From contig NW_025335856.1 of NCBI RefSeq assembly GCF_004798865.1, positions 9,532,636-9,596,635 of the forward strand: a DNA stretch of 64,000 nucleotides, written 5' to 3'. The notes under the pieces are model-generated. The model saw only the letters and a program-made list of their open reading frames with translations, made no database searches and was not told the DNA's origin. Numbering within the stretch: the stretch's first letter is position 1; the number at the start of each line of letters is the position of its first letter. This DNA comes from Varanus komodoensis. Lineage: Eukaryota > Chordata > Lepidosauria > Squamata > Varanidae. A program made the position numbers and the translations under genes. Shown here one piece after another: positions 45,343 through 58,280 of this stretch.

Positions 45343-47604
45343 GTATGTGCACATGTATTTTAATGAAATGCATATAATGTGGTAGAATGTTTTTAATCCC
45401 TGTTTGTCTCATTGTGGTTTCCAGTCGATTTTGCATACCTTGGATACGTTGTTTAATTTATGCTAAGCATCAGCACAAAAGTTATTTCACTGTATAGACC
45501 CATGCTGTATAAATATTTTAATTTACCCTTTGATTGTTATATAAATTTTGTAAGGTTTCAGAGTATTCTTAAAACTACTAGTCCTCTTCACAAGTGCTGG
45601 TTAGTGTAAGATGTTGCTTCTGCTGTCAGTGTTTTTTGCACATTGCTGTACAGAAAACAGTGATGTCTGAAGTTGATCATTTAAAAATGATGATGGATTT
45701 CATAGCTTCTCAGCCCCTTCTCCTTGGCTCCTAATTTTATTTATATTTTTTTCCTATACCATTCTTTAGCAGACACTCTCAGAACAGTTTAATAGTGCTT
45801 GGTTTTACAATTAAAGTGCAGATACGAACACGTGCTACATTCCCCCCCTGCCACACATGCTCACAATTTCATCCCATCTTATTGTTTCTGGACGGCGACT
45901 TTTTTGTTAGTTTCCGTGAATGACTAGTCTGCCTTCTAGTATGAAAATATTTCCAGGGTTGTTTATTGAAATCAGGGCAAGAAAAACAATGGAATCAATC
46001 ATTCATCTAGCAAATACAAACTTGAATGCACACAGCAGCAGTTAAAACAATTAAACCACAGATGAAAGAACAGGAAGATCAATAACCATGGAGAAATAAA
46101 TGGTCCTTGTCTGATATTGAATAGAGATTGGAGTCTGTGCCAAGTGAGCTTCGCTGGGGGAAACTTTCATAAATAGGATGGCATATCTGAGGAACTTTGC
46201 TTTCATTTCCTCCCTGCCTCATCCCAGACACATTTCAGTGTAGATCATGCTTCACTACCCATGCTTCAAACTGTATAGAGCTTCTAAGTGACAATACTTT
46301 GAGCTGTACCTGGAAATTGACTAATGCAGTTGTTTAACCACTGGTGCACTCGAGTCCTAATAACCTGTCCCGGTTCTGAACCAAGGGTCAAGCTACATGT
46401 AAAATATGAAAAATTTATACCATCTGAAAAGAAACCAGTGTATAGGCCAGATTACATGTGATCATCTAGTTTTCCCTTGTGTACATGAACTTTAAACTAG
46501 AAATGGCTGACATGGAGTGTGGTGAATGAATCTGGATTGAGTCCTTGTTTTGCTGCAGCCCTAGTCCTGATCTCATGTAATTTCCATGGGGAGAAAGGTT
46601 CTCCTGTGGGGTATACCCTCTGTCCTGGCTATTTCTGAAAGAAAAAAACTCATCCCATGTAATCATTGTCAAGGGCACACCACATGACCAACCACATTTA
46701 ATTTGGCTCCTCCGGCCGTACTGTTGAATAATCTCAAAGTCGGTCCCCCAAATACAAAGTAGAGGTTTGGGCTTTAATTACTTGCACTGACTCCACTCCC
46801 ACTGCAGGATAAGCCATTTTTGAAATAGGAGAAGTTTCCAAAGCATTTTATTAGATATATATTCCAGGCAGTCCTTAGACTTAGAGCAACGGTGACATTA
46901 TATCATCATATATAAATCTGGTTTGGTAATCACTGTATTAGGCATTATTACTAATTCAGTTTCTGTCAAACACAGCCAGCTCCCATTTTGCTTGAAACTG
47001 CCTAAAAGCTTGATTGATTTTTAAGTTGTCTAGGAAGAAATGAAAAAAAAAAAAAAATAAAACCCACCCAAAAAACCATAAATGCAAAGCTTTTCTTTCA
47101 AGAACCATGGGTTTTAGGTTCAAGCCCACGATCCTTGGCTCTTGTGGCATGATCCATTGAGTGCCCATAGCTCAGCAGAAAGACTAATTCCATACTTCTG
47201 TAACCATGCAAGAAAAAGCTTGGTGCTTCTAGAATTGGCAATTGGGAAGCAATAACAAGGCAGTATTCTGAGCTACTCTTGAACTGTGAAGCTGATCATT
47301 CTGCTTACTGTCCTTCCCACCATCCAATTGTAAGGACAAGGCTTAGGGTATAGATTCCTTTACAGGAAAAGAACATGATTTAGTAGGCACATGGAGGAGA
47401 AAGGAGGGATGCCATTTTCTCTGACTCTGGCTACTATATCTAAAGTACAGCAATTCTTACTCTAGAGGGCCCTTGACCTCCAGGGACATCACGCTGTCCT
47501 TGTGGAGAAGAAAGGGACTGCAGTAGGAAGGGAGCTGTGCTTGCATAGCCCTCAGATCCCAGGTGCTGTTGTTTTTATAGGGAGGGGATCTTTGCACTTC
47601 TGGT

Positions 47605-47700
47605 AAATAACCATAGTCATAACTACCACCATAACCATATTAATAACCATAACCACAAACACAGCCATATTCATATTCCTATCCATAATCATAATCATTT
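47605..47700. repeat. degenerate CATAAC-type tandem repeat
   Basis: CATAACCATATT, AATAACCATAACCACAAACA, CCATAATCATAATCA and similar units repeat with many substitutions. It looks like an old minisatellite. Confidence 0.8.
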
Positions 47701-48867
47701 TGATAGTAATTGTTTATTCCAGGAAGGAAAGCATCTGAAAAGAAATACTGCAGAAGTATTTCTACACACCCTCCACATGCAAAAGCAGCAGAGCAACTTC
47801 AGTTAATCCTACGACTGAGTATGCTGAATATGCTCCTTATGATTAGAAGTGTTTATAATCATATAGTTCTAACTTTATATCAAATAGTTCTAAAATGACA
47901 AAGAAAATAAAAACCTTTATTCGGCTCCTTGTGTAAACAATGCATGCTCCTTTTTGGTGTAATTCAATTTCTTGTGTTTCAAGAAGGTTTGTTCATCTTT
48001 TGGCCAGTAGTGTGAAGGTTAATAAAGAAGCAGGAGGTCCTCTCCTCCTCCGCTTGTCTGTTCTGTTATGTTGGGTATCATCTTTTTTGTGTCTTCCGTT
48101 TTCTGCCAGTATTTTGATTATTAGCCATAGTACTAAAGGTTTTTCAAAGAGCATATAATTAACTTAGTGTGAATGTCCTGCATGTGTCATTGTTAACTTG
48201 AAGCATGGTGTTCATCTCATTCTATATCTGCATATCAGTTCCTGCCTGCAGAGGGTTTGTTTGATTGATTGATTGTTATGGGGAAGGAAGTTGGAAGATG
48301 CTAAGAACAGCTTGTGCACTTTGGTGTTTCTAGCCTAGAAAAACAGAAAATTTTCATTTTGTTTCAAAACTCTTAACTTGAGTTTATTCCATGCAGAAAT
48401 ACTAGTTGAATGAAGTGCTGATTATTTATATTATGAATATACTAATTCATGTTGCAAGACCTAGTAAAATCTTAACATAGTGGCCTGCTAAAGTAGGTTT
48501 CTGTTCTTATTATATTTTTTGTTAAATATTTTTGTTGTGCCTAACAATATCGTATTACATGTATACAATCAAAATTTGGTTTATCCAAGTTTAATTAGAG
48601 GATGTCCATGAGAATTTGGCAGTCTTGCTAATCATTAGTTGGACTCATTGCTTCATCTCTGGCACCTGTAAAGCAAACCTTACAAATGTTGAAAGCATTG
48701 AAAAAGTTTGATCTTGTGTGCGGAAACTGTTGTACATGATGACCAGGGAGCTGATATCTGCTGCAATTTCAGGCAGCTATCGTGAGCCAGATGTTTTGAT
48801 TCACCTCACTGAAGTTTTGTAGTGGAAATGCTTGTGTATGGGTTCGTGTAGCCTGTAGAGTAGAATC

Positions 48868-48990
48868 TGTGGACCTCCTGATACTGGACACAAAATCCAG
48901 TCAGCCCCAGCAAACATAGGCAATGGTCAGGAATGATGGAAGCTAGAATCCATAAACGTCTGGATAGCCACAGGTTCCCCATTGGACTAG
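48868..48990. repeat. palindromic hAT-type MITE relic
   Basis: The left arm (gtggacctcctgatactggacac) and the right arm (taaacgtctggatagccacaggttcccca) are decayed inverses around a middle with tcagccccagcaaacatagg. This is the layout of the common sauropsid 'ctccagatgttggactacaactccca' repeat. Confidence 0.55.
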
Positions 48991-51143
48991 AACTAACAGG
49001 TAATTCTCTTCCTAGAATACTGTTATCTCCTGTCACCAAGTAACTCTGCACTCTTGTTTACATTCCCAAATGGCAGTAAACAAACAAAAGCCTTCTTTCG
49101 CACAGCAGTCAGAAAACAGGGTGGGAGCTTGCCCACCAACTGAACTTGGTGGGCAAAAATGGTTCTTGGTGGAGAAGAACAAACATGGTGGTCTGTCCTG
49201 CAGGACACTTTGTGTTTTCAGCTTCTAATGAGTCCATTAATATGAAAGGCATCTGTCATTTATGAGATTATTTTACCCTCTCCCCATATATAGCTTTGGT
49301 TTTAAATAGTGCATCTATCAAATTCTTTGGTCTTTTTTCCCTTTTTCAACCATTATGAGTAGTACTCTGACTTAGCTGGGAGGTTGACCTGGTTGTACAA
49401 GTATAAGGCCTTAAAAGGAAAGTGGCATAACAAGATCTAAAAAAATAGGAAGTTATTTCTGGTTTAGAAATGGTTACTATCATTCTTCTGGGGTAAAATG
49501 TCTAATTGGTTTTGCACATTTGACTTGCATTTTATTAAAAAATATACAATTGGCTTTTTATTGCATCCTTCAAAGCTGTTAACACAACTGCGATATGGCA
49601 TCCTGGGAACCTATTAGAAACACATCAATAGCTGATCACAATCAGCAAAGCAGAAGATGCAAAAACAAGGAATGCATCTCCACACAAATTAAATAGTCCA
49701 CAGGCATGCTTGAAGAAGCTTTCACAGGAGATAGAATTCAAACTTATGGAGCCTTACAAGAAAATCCACACAGAGAGAATCTCTAATCTCAGTAAGATGA
49801 TTGATATGACTATCCAGAAAGTGTGACACCACTGCCTCTCACTCAGTTAGTGTAATCCAAATTCAGTTTAAGAGGGTTCTCACTAGAGCTTGGCTCTAGT
49901 GTACAGCGTTTCCCCCACCATCTTCTAAGAAAAACACCCTTACTTCTGGGGAGAGACTTATAGAGGGTTCCCATCACTGCAGAAGTTTGGCTTATGCTTG
50001 GTGCATGGGAGTCTTCTCCTGCTGGGAAATACTGAGTTTGTAGTCAGGCTGTGTGATTTCTGGCAGGAAAAGATGTTCTGCATATCACTTGTGCTGACCT
50101 TAGTGCTTTGCTGCCCAATCCCATTCTCCAAGGGGTAGCAAGGAAGGAGAAATGGAAGCTACATTGGAATGTTCAGCTGTTCTTGTTGAACTCTCATAAC
50201 TGCCTGAAGCTTTCTGAAAGATTAAATGGAACACTTGAAACTCCAGTCTATGTTTAGGGCAGGTTGAGGAGCAATCTCCATGTATCACTGTTGTGACCAC
50301 CTGGTGTATTAGGAGTAGAGCTACTGTATCTTAGTGAATCTAGTTCCTCCATCATTGTGCTTTTGGTCCAGAAGGGTTGGCATCAAAAGCTACAGGATGA
50401 GCAAAAGCCTCACAGTTCCCCTGATTAAGGCCTCCAACCAGAAGGATAGCAAGGCAGTTTAAGCTCTCACCCCAGCTGGAAGCCATGTTGAAACGGGTCA
50501 AGATAATTTGTTTCCTTCAAGAGCTCCTGGACCTGTCCAGGTACAGCCAATTGTGCCAGTTTCCCTAAAAAAATGGGAGAGTTTCCATGCAGGCTTGTAA
50601 ACCTCCCCCTCCCTCAACCTCCCCATATTAGAGTTATATGTCAAAAACAGCTCTTTTTTTATGGCAGGAAGATGCATGACCATTTTCATTTTCAACATTT
50701 TTATTTTTCTTCTCATTTCTCAAGGTGCACAAAGAGAAAAAAAACAAAGCAGCTGTACTGGCTTTGGCTTTAGTGGGAAAAAAGCTCAAGTGTACACAGT
50801 GTTGAACTTGTTTATAAATTTTGGGTTCTTTTTCTGAATGTGTCTTTGTGTGTTGCACTTAGAACAGCCAACCTCACATTGTCACATAACTGAATCAGGT
50901 CATGTTTATGACGTACCTGCATTTTGCTGCTACAGTCCTACTTAAATGCTGGGTGTCAGAAGAGATGAGGGGCACATGAGTACAGCTGTGGAAATGCTCG
51001 GCACAGGTAGATTCAGGTCCTTATTCATTGTCTGTGTTCCAAAGAAATGTTTCTGAAATCTTTTAACATGGAATTTTCCTGTTTTTGAAATGGATGCTCA
51101 TTTTATTTTGTTTTTTTTTCCCTTTTGGATTGTACGTTCCCAG

Positions 51144-51194
51144 TCTCCCCCGGCCATGGAGCCCGTCCAGCGTCCTGGAGCTTCTTCCCCCCTT
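51144..51194 (+). other. ARHGAP32: candidate 51-nt cassette exon of ARHGAP32
   Basis: The block follows a T-rich tract ending gttcccag and is followed by gtacgt, a good donor. It is far more GC-rich than its surroundings. Entered in phase 1 from the exon at 45261 it reads VSPGHGARPASWSFFPP without a stop and leaves in phase 1. Joined to the 53136 candidate it stays open; joined to 61664 it would make a stop. I know of no homologue. Confidence 0.22.
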
Positions 51195-53135
51195 GTACGT
51201 TTCAGTCATTCTTGTCATCTTTATATACAACTGGGTTGGTATCCATTTTAGGGATTTACACAGCAGTCAAAGTGGAATTTATTTTACTTACTTAGTATTC
51301 CTTCAAAATTTTGAGCATAAAACAAACAAAGAAGAGGTATGGCAAAAACAGGTATGGCAATAAACCGATTCTTTTCTTGTCCCAACTCAAATATATTTCT
51401 GATTTTTAGAGATAGTGTTACTTTTTGTTGGAGCCCACATAAAAACCAGTTTGTGAAATCATATTGCAGAATCAGAGATGTGTATTCTTAATTTTAAAAT
51501 GTCATGTGATCTTTTAAATTCAAGCTCCACAATTAAAATATTGTTAAAATATGATTGATTAGTGTTTTTGCAATAAGCCTTCTGATTTCCCCTCAATCTT
51601 CAAAATGAAACGTAGAAATATCTTCTTCAAATACAGCACCACAATTAATGATTTGGTGTTTTTACCTCTTCATCTTGAGAAGCAGTGGAAGAGATTATTT
51701 TATCAGCCTTATGAATGGCACAATTTATGCTGTTAAAAGAGACGTGCTATTAATGTGAACTGCAACGTAATTCATATGGAAGGAAAAGGAACACTGTTCC
51801 TGTGCAGTGCTTTAGGGAAACAGCTTTATTTTATTGAAGGATTTCATGGAAATTATTAATGCATCATTTGACGCTTTAGTGGTAGTAGACATCCATATTT
51901 TTTGTTCTAGAAGTAAAACAGTCACAGAGAGGAGATACCACAGGAGACAAACTAGAAGGCAAAGTGGTCATTTTTTCAGCATAATGCTCTATAAAGCAGT
52001 AGTGGGACTTTATAGCTTTTTTGTCCCTCTTGAAAAGGACATTAGGTCTGTATCGTGTGGACCAGAATTCTAGCAGGAAAGCATAGAGCAAGAGCAGCAA
52101 AAAGGAATCTGTGTTGGCATAACATCTGTGGAATTACCACTGAATTGCACAGACACACATGCTTCCCTTTCTTCTTATCGGTGTCTGGCCAAATCAGTGT
52201 GAAAAAATGTGAAATGGCTCTTCAGCGCAAATGGAAACATGTGTAAGCTTGATGGACTTCCTTGAAATTTGTAATGGAATGAGAAAGAAGTGAAGGCGGT
52301 TTGTAGCATGATTTAATCATGGTAGTACAGCTAGATTCTTATAGGTTGAACTAGTGAATATGGTCATGCCATATAGATTTGTGTGTTGCTATGCTGACAC
52401 TACAGCATCTGGCACACACAAATGTATTTGCATGCCTAAGTTGATGTGTGCTGCAACACCTTCTGTCAGCTGCATTTATCAGAATCACAGCTGTGTACAT
52501 AAACACCTAATGCCAAAATACATACACATGCTTGTTCAACATACTATGTTTAATAAAACATGCTAGTCAGGCGTTTCAGACAAGATGTGAATTTTAAGAT
52601 TGTTCTAAAGGCCCTGGCAGGCCTTACAGAAAGCTCCATCATGTCATAAGCTCCAATATGTTGTGGGTAGAACAATTCTACAGTGCTTCTTGGCAGTCGG
52701 AAAAGATGCATCATAAACTTCATAAACTTTGATGGCCAGGACACACTTTGCGATGCAGTAAGAAAAGGCTAGAGATTTCATTTCTGCATAGAGGAAAGTT
52801 TGAGCATACATTGAGCAATATCAGGTTGGATCTGATGCTATAATTAGAGGTGTCAGGCAGTTAGTTATGATCCAGGAGTTACATTTTTTACATTTACATC
52901 AGTATTACAGGGGTGTCTATCACTTTGATTCTCATATCTGTAAGAAAGAAACTAATAAAGCAACTCTTTCTGGAACCAAAATTTTGACATGCTACTACAT
53001 GAATGCTGTCTTGGCAGATCAAGGTGCTGGTGTCCAGCATTTTAAAAAATTAATGTACATTTCATTTTATTTACTTTTGCTTTAAATTTGTCATTTTCTT
53101 GCCTCATTCTCCCACTTCCCCATAACCACATGCAG

Positions 53136-53210
53136 ATCTGGAGATGGATAGTGTAAAGCCAGGTTCAGCATGTGTTTCAGATCCTCTGAACCAATCCCAG
53201 CTGAGCTCAG
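53136..53210 (+). other. ARHGAP32: candidate 75-nt cassette exon of ARHGAP32
   Basis: The acceptor ccataaccacatgcag and donor |gtagaa bracket 75 bases. Entered in phase 1, they encode 25 residues, DLEMDSVKPGSACVSDPLNQ followed by SQLSS, leaving in phase 1. The frame is open, polar and rich in Ser, Asp and Pro, like a disordered linker and unlike the AT-rich intron around it. It would lie between the SH3 and RhoGAP domains. Of the candidates in this intron it looks most like coding sequence. The donor is only moderate. Not confirmed by any homologue I can recall. Confidence 0.45.
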
Positions 53211-53344
53211 GTAGAATACTTTTAGTTAACTATTGTCTCTAAGTGTTCTAACCCAGACCCTAACATTGTGTGTTCTAGTAATAATTACTAATGGATAGAG
53301 GTTTGATGGTAGATGGTAGAATATAGAAGTAGTTATGTCCTGTG

Positions 53345-54985
53345 GGATGACCTTTGCTGAGAGGAGGACAGGGGGAGTGTGTCCCTGCTTATTTTCCTGG
53401 ACCTCTTGGAGATCCCATTGGTCATGATATCCCTCTTGATAGGCTGACTGAGTTGGGAGTTGGGGGCACTGCTTGGCACTGGCTCCACTTCTTCTTGGCC
53501 GACTGTTTCCAGAAGGTGCTATCGGGAGAAGGTAGCTCTGCGCCATTGCTACTACACCATGGAGTGCCATAGAACTCTATCTCCCCCATGGCTCTTTAAC
53601 ATCTGCACAAAACCACTGGGAGAGGTTATCTAGAGGTATGGGCTGGAGTGTGTATGCTGATGACACTCAGCTCTACCTCTTGTTGTCACATGATCCAGGT
53701 GAGGCAATGACAATTCTGAACCAGTGCCTGAGCAGGGTGTTGGACTGGAAGCGGGCAATTAAACTGAAACTTAAGATGGAGGTTAAGTTTAATTAACAGG
53801 ATGGAGGTTCTGCTGGTAGGTGGGTCCTCAGTCCAGATGGAGGCTATTTGATCTGCCCTTGACAGGGTTCCACCCCCCTTAAAGGACAGGATCCAGAGTC
53901 TGAGGGTGCTTCTGAACCCAGAGCTGTCCTTGGAATACCAGCTGAGCTCCATGACCAGGAGCACTTTCCACCAATTCCATTCAATCCATCAATTCACCCT
54001 TATTTGAACAGAAAGAATCTATCAAAAGTGGTCCATGCACTGGCAACTCTCTTTGGACTTCTGCAATGTGCTGTACATGGAGTTGCCCTCAAAAAAGTTC
54101 TGGAAGCTTCATTTGGTGCAAACTGGGGCTGCCCACCTGTTAACAGGTACTGGAAGGCAGGCAGCCTATTTTGCACCTATACACCTATATGCTGTCAGCC
54201 CCATTGGCTTCCGGTTGAATTCTGGGCCCACTTTAAGGTGCTTACATTGGTGTACTAAGCCCTGCACTACATGGCTTAGGGCCTGCGTATCTGATGGAAC
54301 GCCTTCTCCCGTATATACCTTCCTGGCTCCTAAGGTCAACGGTTGAGGTCCTTCATCAGGAGCTGCCCCTCAGGGAAGTAAGGAGGGCAGCTACCAGGGT
54401 GAGGGCTCTCTTTCTCTGCTGTGGCCCCCCGATTATGGAATCAGCTCCCCAGAGAGGTGTGCCTGGCACCGGCCCTCTATATTTTTTGGTATCAATTCAA
54501 GACCCTTTTATTTCTTAGTGTAAGAATGTCTTTTGGAGTATGGTGACTGCTGTGGAATAATTTTATGATTTAGGTATCATGTTATTTTAATTTATTTTTG
54601 ATTTATTGATTTAATTTTCTTTCCATAGTATTTAAGAATTTAGTTATTTGAATTTATTTATTTATATTTAATATTGTTGTTATGTCAAGCAGAGTAATGA
54701 TGTGAAACTGTTAATATGGCCACTGTTAATATGAGAACATGAAGTGGGTAGGTTGGCAGCTGAAAGATTTTTAGAGACTTTCAGAGAGATTTTTAGATTT
54801 TATTTAAAACGGCCCTCTATAATTATGTTTATTTTATTGGTTTTACTCTTGTAAGTGTTAATATGGTGTAATTATGAACATTTATTTTAGTACTGCTGTT
54901 TTGTAAACCATTCTGGGAGCCATGTGTGGCTGTTGAGCGGTATATAAAAGCAATAATAGATAAATAAAATACATAAATATACATG
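53345..54985 (+). mobile_element. L2 LINE, 3' part (RT to tail)
   Basis: The sequence encodes L2 reverse transcriptase motifs in several frames: DRLTELGVGGTAWHWL, then VYADDTQLYLLLSHDPGEAM with the catalytic YADD box, and LNQCLSRVLDWKRAIKLKL. Further along, 54230-54520 carries the L2 C-terminal and 3' segment (ctgatggaacgccttctcccg; cggccccccgattatggaa-like phrase). The end at 54890-54985 has the L2 closing phrase gtaaaccattctgggagcc...gcggtatataa and an A/T-rich tail. Multiple stops and frameshifts make it a dead copy, 5'-truncated. Confidence 0.82.
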
Positions 54986-55824
54986 CTTGCTTCCAAGAGG
55001 CTAGAAAATGTCCCACTTCCATTGTGTGAGTGTGTGTGTAGAACATTTGTCTCCGTAGGCATATAATGCCATTGAATTCAGTGCGGTCACTAGGGTCACA
55101 GTGTTTTGGATGGCTTCCTAGGCTCTTTGAGGCTTTGCGCATATCCAAAGCAGTAATGTTGCCAGCCACAGGGAACTCTCGCTTAGAACTAGGGGTGTGG
55201 GGAGGGAGACATGGAGAAATATCCTTCAAATGCTGTTGTTTAACAGCAACCCAAATTCCCATATTATGTACACAGCTGTAAGTTGGTAACTAGAATCTGA
55301 AATGCCATAGTTGTCATGACTACACCACAGAGTTTGTGAAGAGGATCATCTATTGGAATAAAAATAACCCAAACACTGTTTGTGACTCATATGGGATGGA
55401 TAATCTTTCTGCATTAAAACAGTTAAACAGTTATTTGCAGTTATCTCTAAAACTCACTCCCTTTTCCTCTTTCTTCCCCCTCCTTTTATTTTTTCTTTTT
55501 ATTTTACAACTTACCCTGTTTGTAAATGAAAGTCAGGGGAAAATGCAACGAAACCAGCACAGCTGTAATGGTGTGCTTTGATTTAGGAGGAATCTATTCC
55601 TCTTACCAGATAAAAAGCCTTTCATGCTCAATTTCCAAAGTCTCATTCAAGGACTCGAGTAAAATCACAGGACCACTTGTCTAGCCAGAATCCACTGGTG
55701 CTGATAGCAGACAGCAGAATGTCAAAGGCTTCCTAGTCACTATCCACATTGTCCCCTCCACTTAGCCCTTTCTCTCCATCATGCTTTGGAGGACCTGTAG
55801 CCCACAAACCCAAAGCGACCCTAC

Positions 55825-55827
<3 letters not shown>

Positions 55828-55865
<38 letters not shown>
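55828..55865. repeat. (CA)n microsatellite
   Basis: About 16 CA units with one CG interruption near 55860. Confidence 0.97.
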
Positions 55866-55964
55866 CCCTTGCATTCATAATCTTTCTCCTCTGCCGACAC
55901 CTTTTGAAAGCATGGATGTACCATTTCCCTACAACTGAGATTACATGCAATGCTGGGAAATCCA

Positions 55965-56412
55965 GACCCAATTTAAGGTGCCAACTGTGATATATAAAGT
56001 CCTAAATGGTTTAGGTCCTGGATATCTGAAGGAATACCTCCTTCCATATATACTTGCTCAGACTTTGAGATCTTCCACTGAGGTTCTCCTTCCAGAGCCC
56101 TCTCTGAAAGAGGTTAGAAGAGAGGCTACCCAGGGAAGGGCCTTCTCTGCAGTGGCACCCTAGCTATGGAATCTGCTCTCTAGAGAGGTTCTCCTGGCAC
56201 CAATTCATTTCAGTGCCAGACCTAAACCTTTTTATTTGCCCAGCATTTTAATGATTGAATGGTTCTGATTATACAATACAGAATTGTTTTTACTCAATAT
56301 TTTTATACACTGAAATTGTTATTTAATGTGCTGTTATAGTTTTGGTTTTGTAAGCCATCTTGAGATCCATCTTGGATATAGACAGGATAAAAATGTTTTA
56401 AATAAATAACTG
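55965..56412 (+). mobile_element. L2 LINE 3' end, second copy
   Basis: It opens with aatttaaggtgccaactgtgatatataaagtcctaaatgg and continues through ctgaaggaatacctccttcc, gccttctctgcagtggcacc and atggaatctgctctctagagagg. It ends with gtaagccatcttgagatcc and a TAAATAAATAA tail. The same order of segments occurs in the copy ending at 54985, so the family call is supported within the window. Confidence 0.82.
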
Positions 56413-57490
56413 TCTGGTTGCAAGATGGAGAAAGGTGCTGAAGAGTTAAGGTGCTGTTAGCCTGATTAAAATAATCTCTTCCTTCAGCTAATTGGCAGGA
56501 AACAGCTATGCAGTAGAGAACGGGGCTGTTAAGCAATGGGATTCTGCAGCGGAATTCCATTTTTCACTTACTGGGAAAGGGTGTTGTAGACCAAATAGAA
56601 CGAGGCAGTGGCCCATGGGTTCCACACCTCTGGGTCAAAAGCTAGACTGTTGGTTCACAGGCTCTGTATCCTATGGATACTTTTGAACATCATCCATGTA
56701 ACAAATAAAACTGAACAATAAATATAGCATGTCAGCAAGTGGGATCACTTCCTGGTATTGACAGTGGATTTTTCCCACATGGCAGTCTTGCGATGAGTCA
56801 TTGAACCACAATGCGTGCCCGATCTCTTAAAATCTAAGATTATTTTTAAACAAAACCAAAATATGCTTATGACACAACTCCTTTTGCACAAAACCTCTAC
56901 TTAGTGGTAGATAGGTTTCTTGTCAGTATAATTAACTTGTCACACCAGCTACCTTGCAGGCAATCATTTAAACCTTTTACTTTGTGCTGCTTCCAGTGCT
57001 GACATCATCCTTCTTTCTCCCATGTTTGCTAATTAATTACCTCAACAGTGGTTTAAAAACATAAGGTATTTAACAGGTATGTTTATTGTTGCATCAGTTG
57101 CCAGCAGTTGCATGGAGCATGTAGGAAGCTGCCCTGCCTGTCCTGGGTGTGAATCCAGCAGCCAGAACTCATTGCTGAAACGTCATGGTATGCAGCGTTT
57201 CTGGAATAGCCAAGCAGGAATTTCATGGATAGGACTTGTCGGTGGGCTTTCATTTGTAGGTGAAGGTCAGAGGTGACTTGTTAGCACATTGCAGCAACAA
57301 TGCTTCTGCCATGATGGCCATTTGTGGACATTCACTGAAGGTGAGCAGCTGGTTGGTTAATACTAACCAGTAACGTTACGGGAGACTGTTTGCGATGGCA
57401 CTAGAAGCTGTGCGATTCCAGTCTGTATTCAAAGCCTTTCTTCCACCCTTGATCCCATGTGTCAAAATATTGTTTGATCTTGAAAAGAAA

Positions 57491-57660
57491 AGCCAGTGTG
57501 ATGGAGGTTAAAGGGCTGGACTTACTGGGGAGACTCGTGCTCATTTCCATGCTGAGCTACAAAGATGACTGAGTAACCTCGGGCCCATTACTACCCAGCT
57601 TAACTTACTTCACAGGGAAGTTGTGAAAATAAAAAAGCAGAATTTAGGCTTCATTTCTGA
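57491..57660 (+). mobile_element. tRNA-derived SINE (reptile MIR/CORE-like)
   Basis: It starts AGCCAGTGTGATGGAGGTTAA, shows ctgggggagactc-type B-box surroundings, and then acctcgggcccattac...ttcacagggaagttgtgaaa. This is the same family as 42130-42350, opposite strand, strongly decayed. Confidence 0.6.
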
Positions 57661-57984
57661 CCCATTTCTTGCCCCATTAGGTGCTAAGTCAGCAACCAAG
57701 GCTCAGATAAAATTCACAATAAAAGGAATCAGCATTTAATTATGTTTTTAGTAGCTATTGAAGCTATTCATGTGAAGGAAGGCTTAGAAAAGTAGCATTT
57801 TAATGCTTTTAAAAGTATCGCAAATTTTTAAAAAAAGCTTTACAGAGAATGTTCTTTTGAAAGAGTGAGGTTTTCTAATCTGTGTACAAATGTATTCTCT
57901 GCAAAATGAACTTTCTTAAGTACATCATAGCTACTTGTTTCAGCCACTCCCAAGCTTAGAGTGTCATACTGGCACTTAAGACAG

Positions 57985-58075
57985 CCTTCTCCAACCTGGT
58001 GGCCGTCAGAGGCATTTGGACCGCAACCCCCAGAGTCTCCATCCAGCAGGGCCATTGACCGGGAATTCCCGGTGT
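57985..58075. repeat. hAT-type MITE fragment
   Basis: CTCCAACCTGGTGGCCGTCAGAGGCATTTGGACCGCAACCCCCAGAGTCTCC is a decayed half of the same palindromic repeat as 48868-48990. Confidence 0.6.
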
Positions 58076-58079
58076 TGCA

Positions 58080-58280
58080 GAACACGCCTGGCCTGACTTG
58101 GAGCTCTGAGTTCTAGTCCCTGTTCAGCCATGGAGCTCACTGGGTCTCTTCGAGCCAGTAATCCATTTTCAGCCTAACGTACCTCACAGGGTTTCTGTTG
58201 TGAGGATAAAATGGAGAGAAGACCCTTGTGAGCTGCCTTGGGTCCCTTGCAAGAGGAAGAAAATGAAGTATAAATGTGAC
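58080..58280 (+). mobile_element. tRNA-derived SINE (reptile MIR/CORE-like), 5'-incomplete
   Basis: The segments ggagctcactgggtctcttcgagccagt, tacctcacagggtttctgttgtgagg and gagctgccttgggtccc match the body and 3' end of the SINE family seen at 42130 and 57491. The tRNA-like head is mostly replaced by the hAT-type fragment to its left. Confidence 0.6.

Noticed and set aside
47605-47700. Possible CRISPR-like or telomere-like array
   Set aside because: There are no equal spacers and the unit is not TTAGGG; it is a decayed simple repeat in a vertebrate intron.
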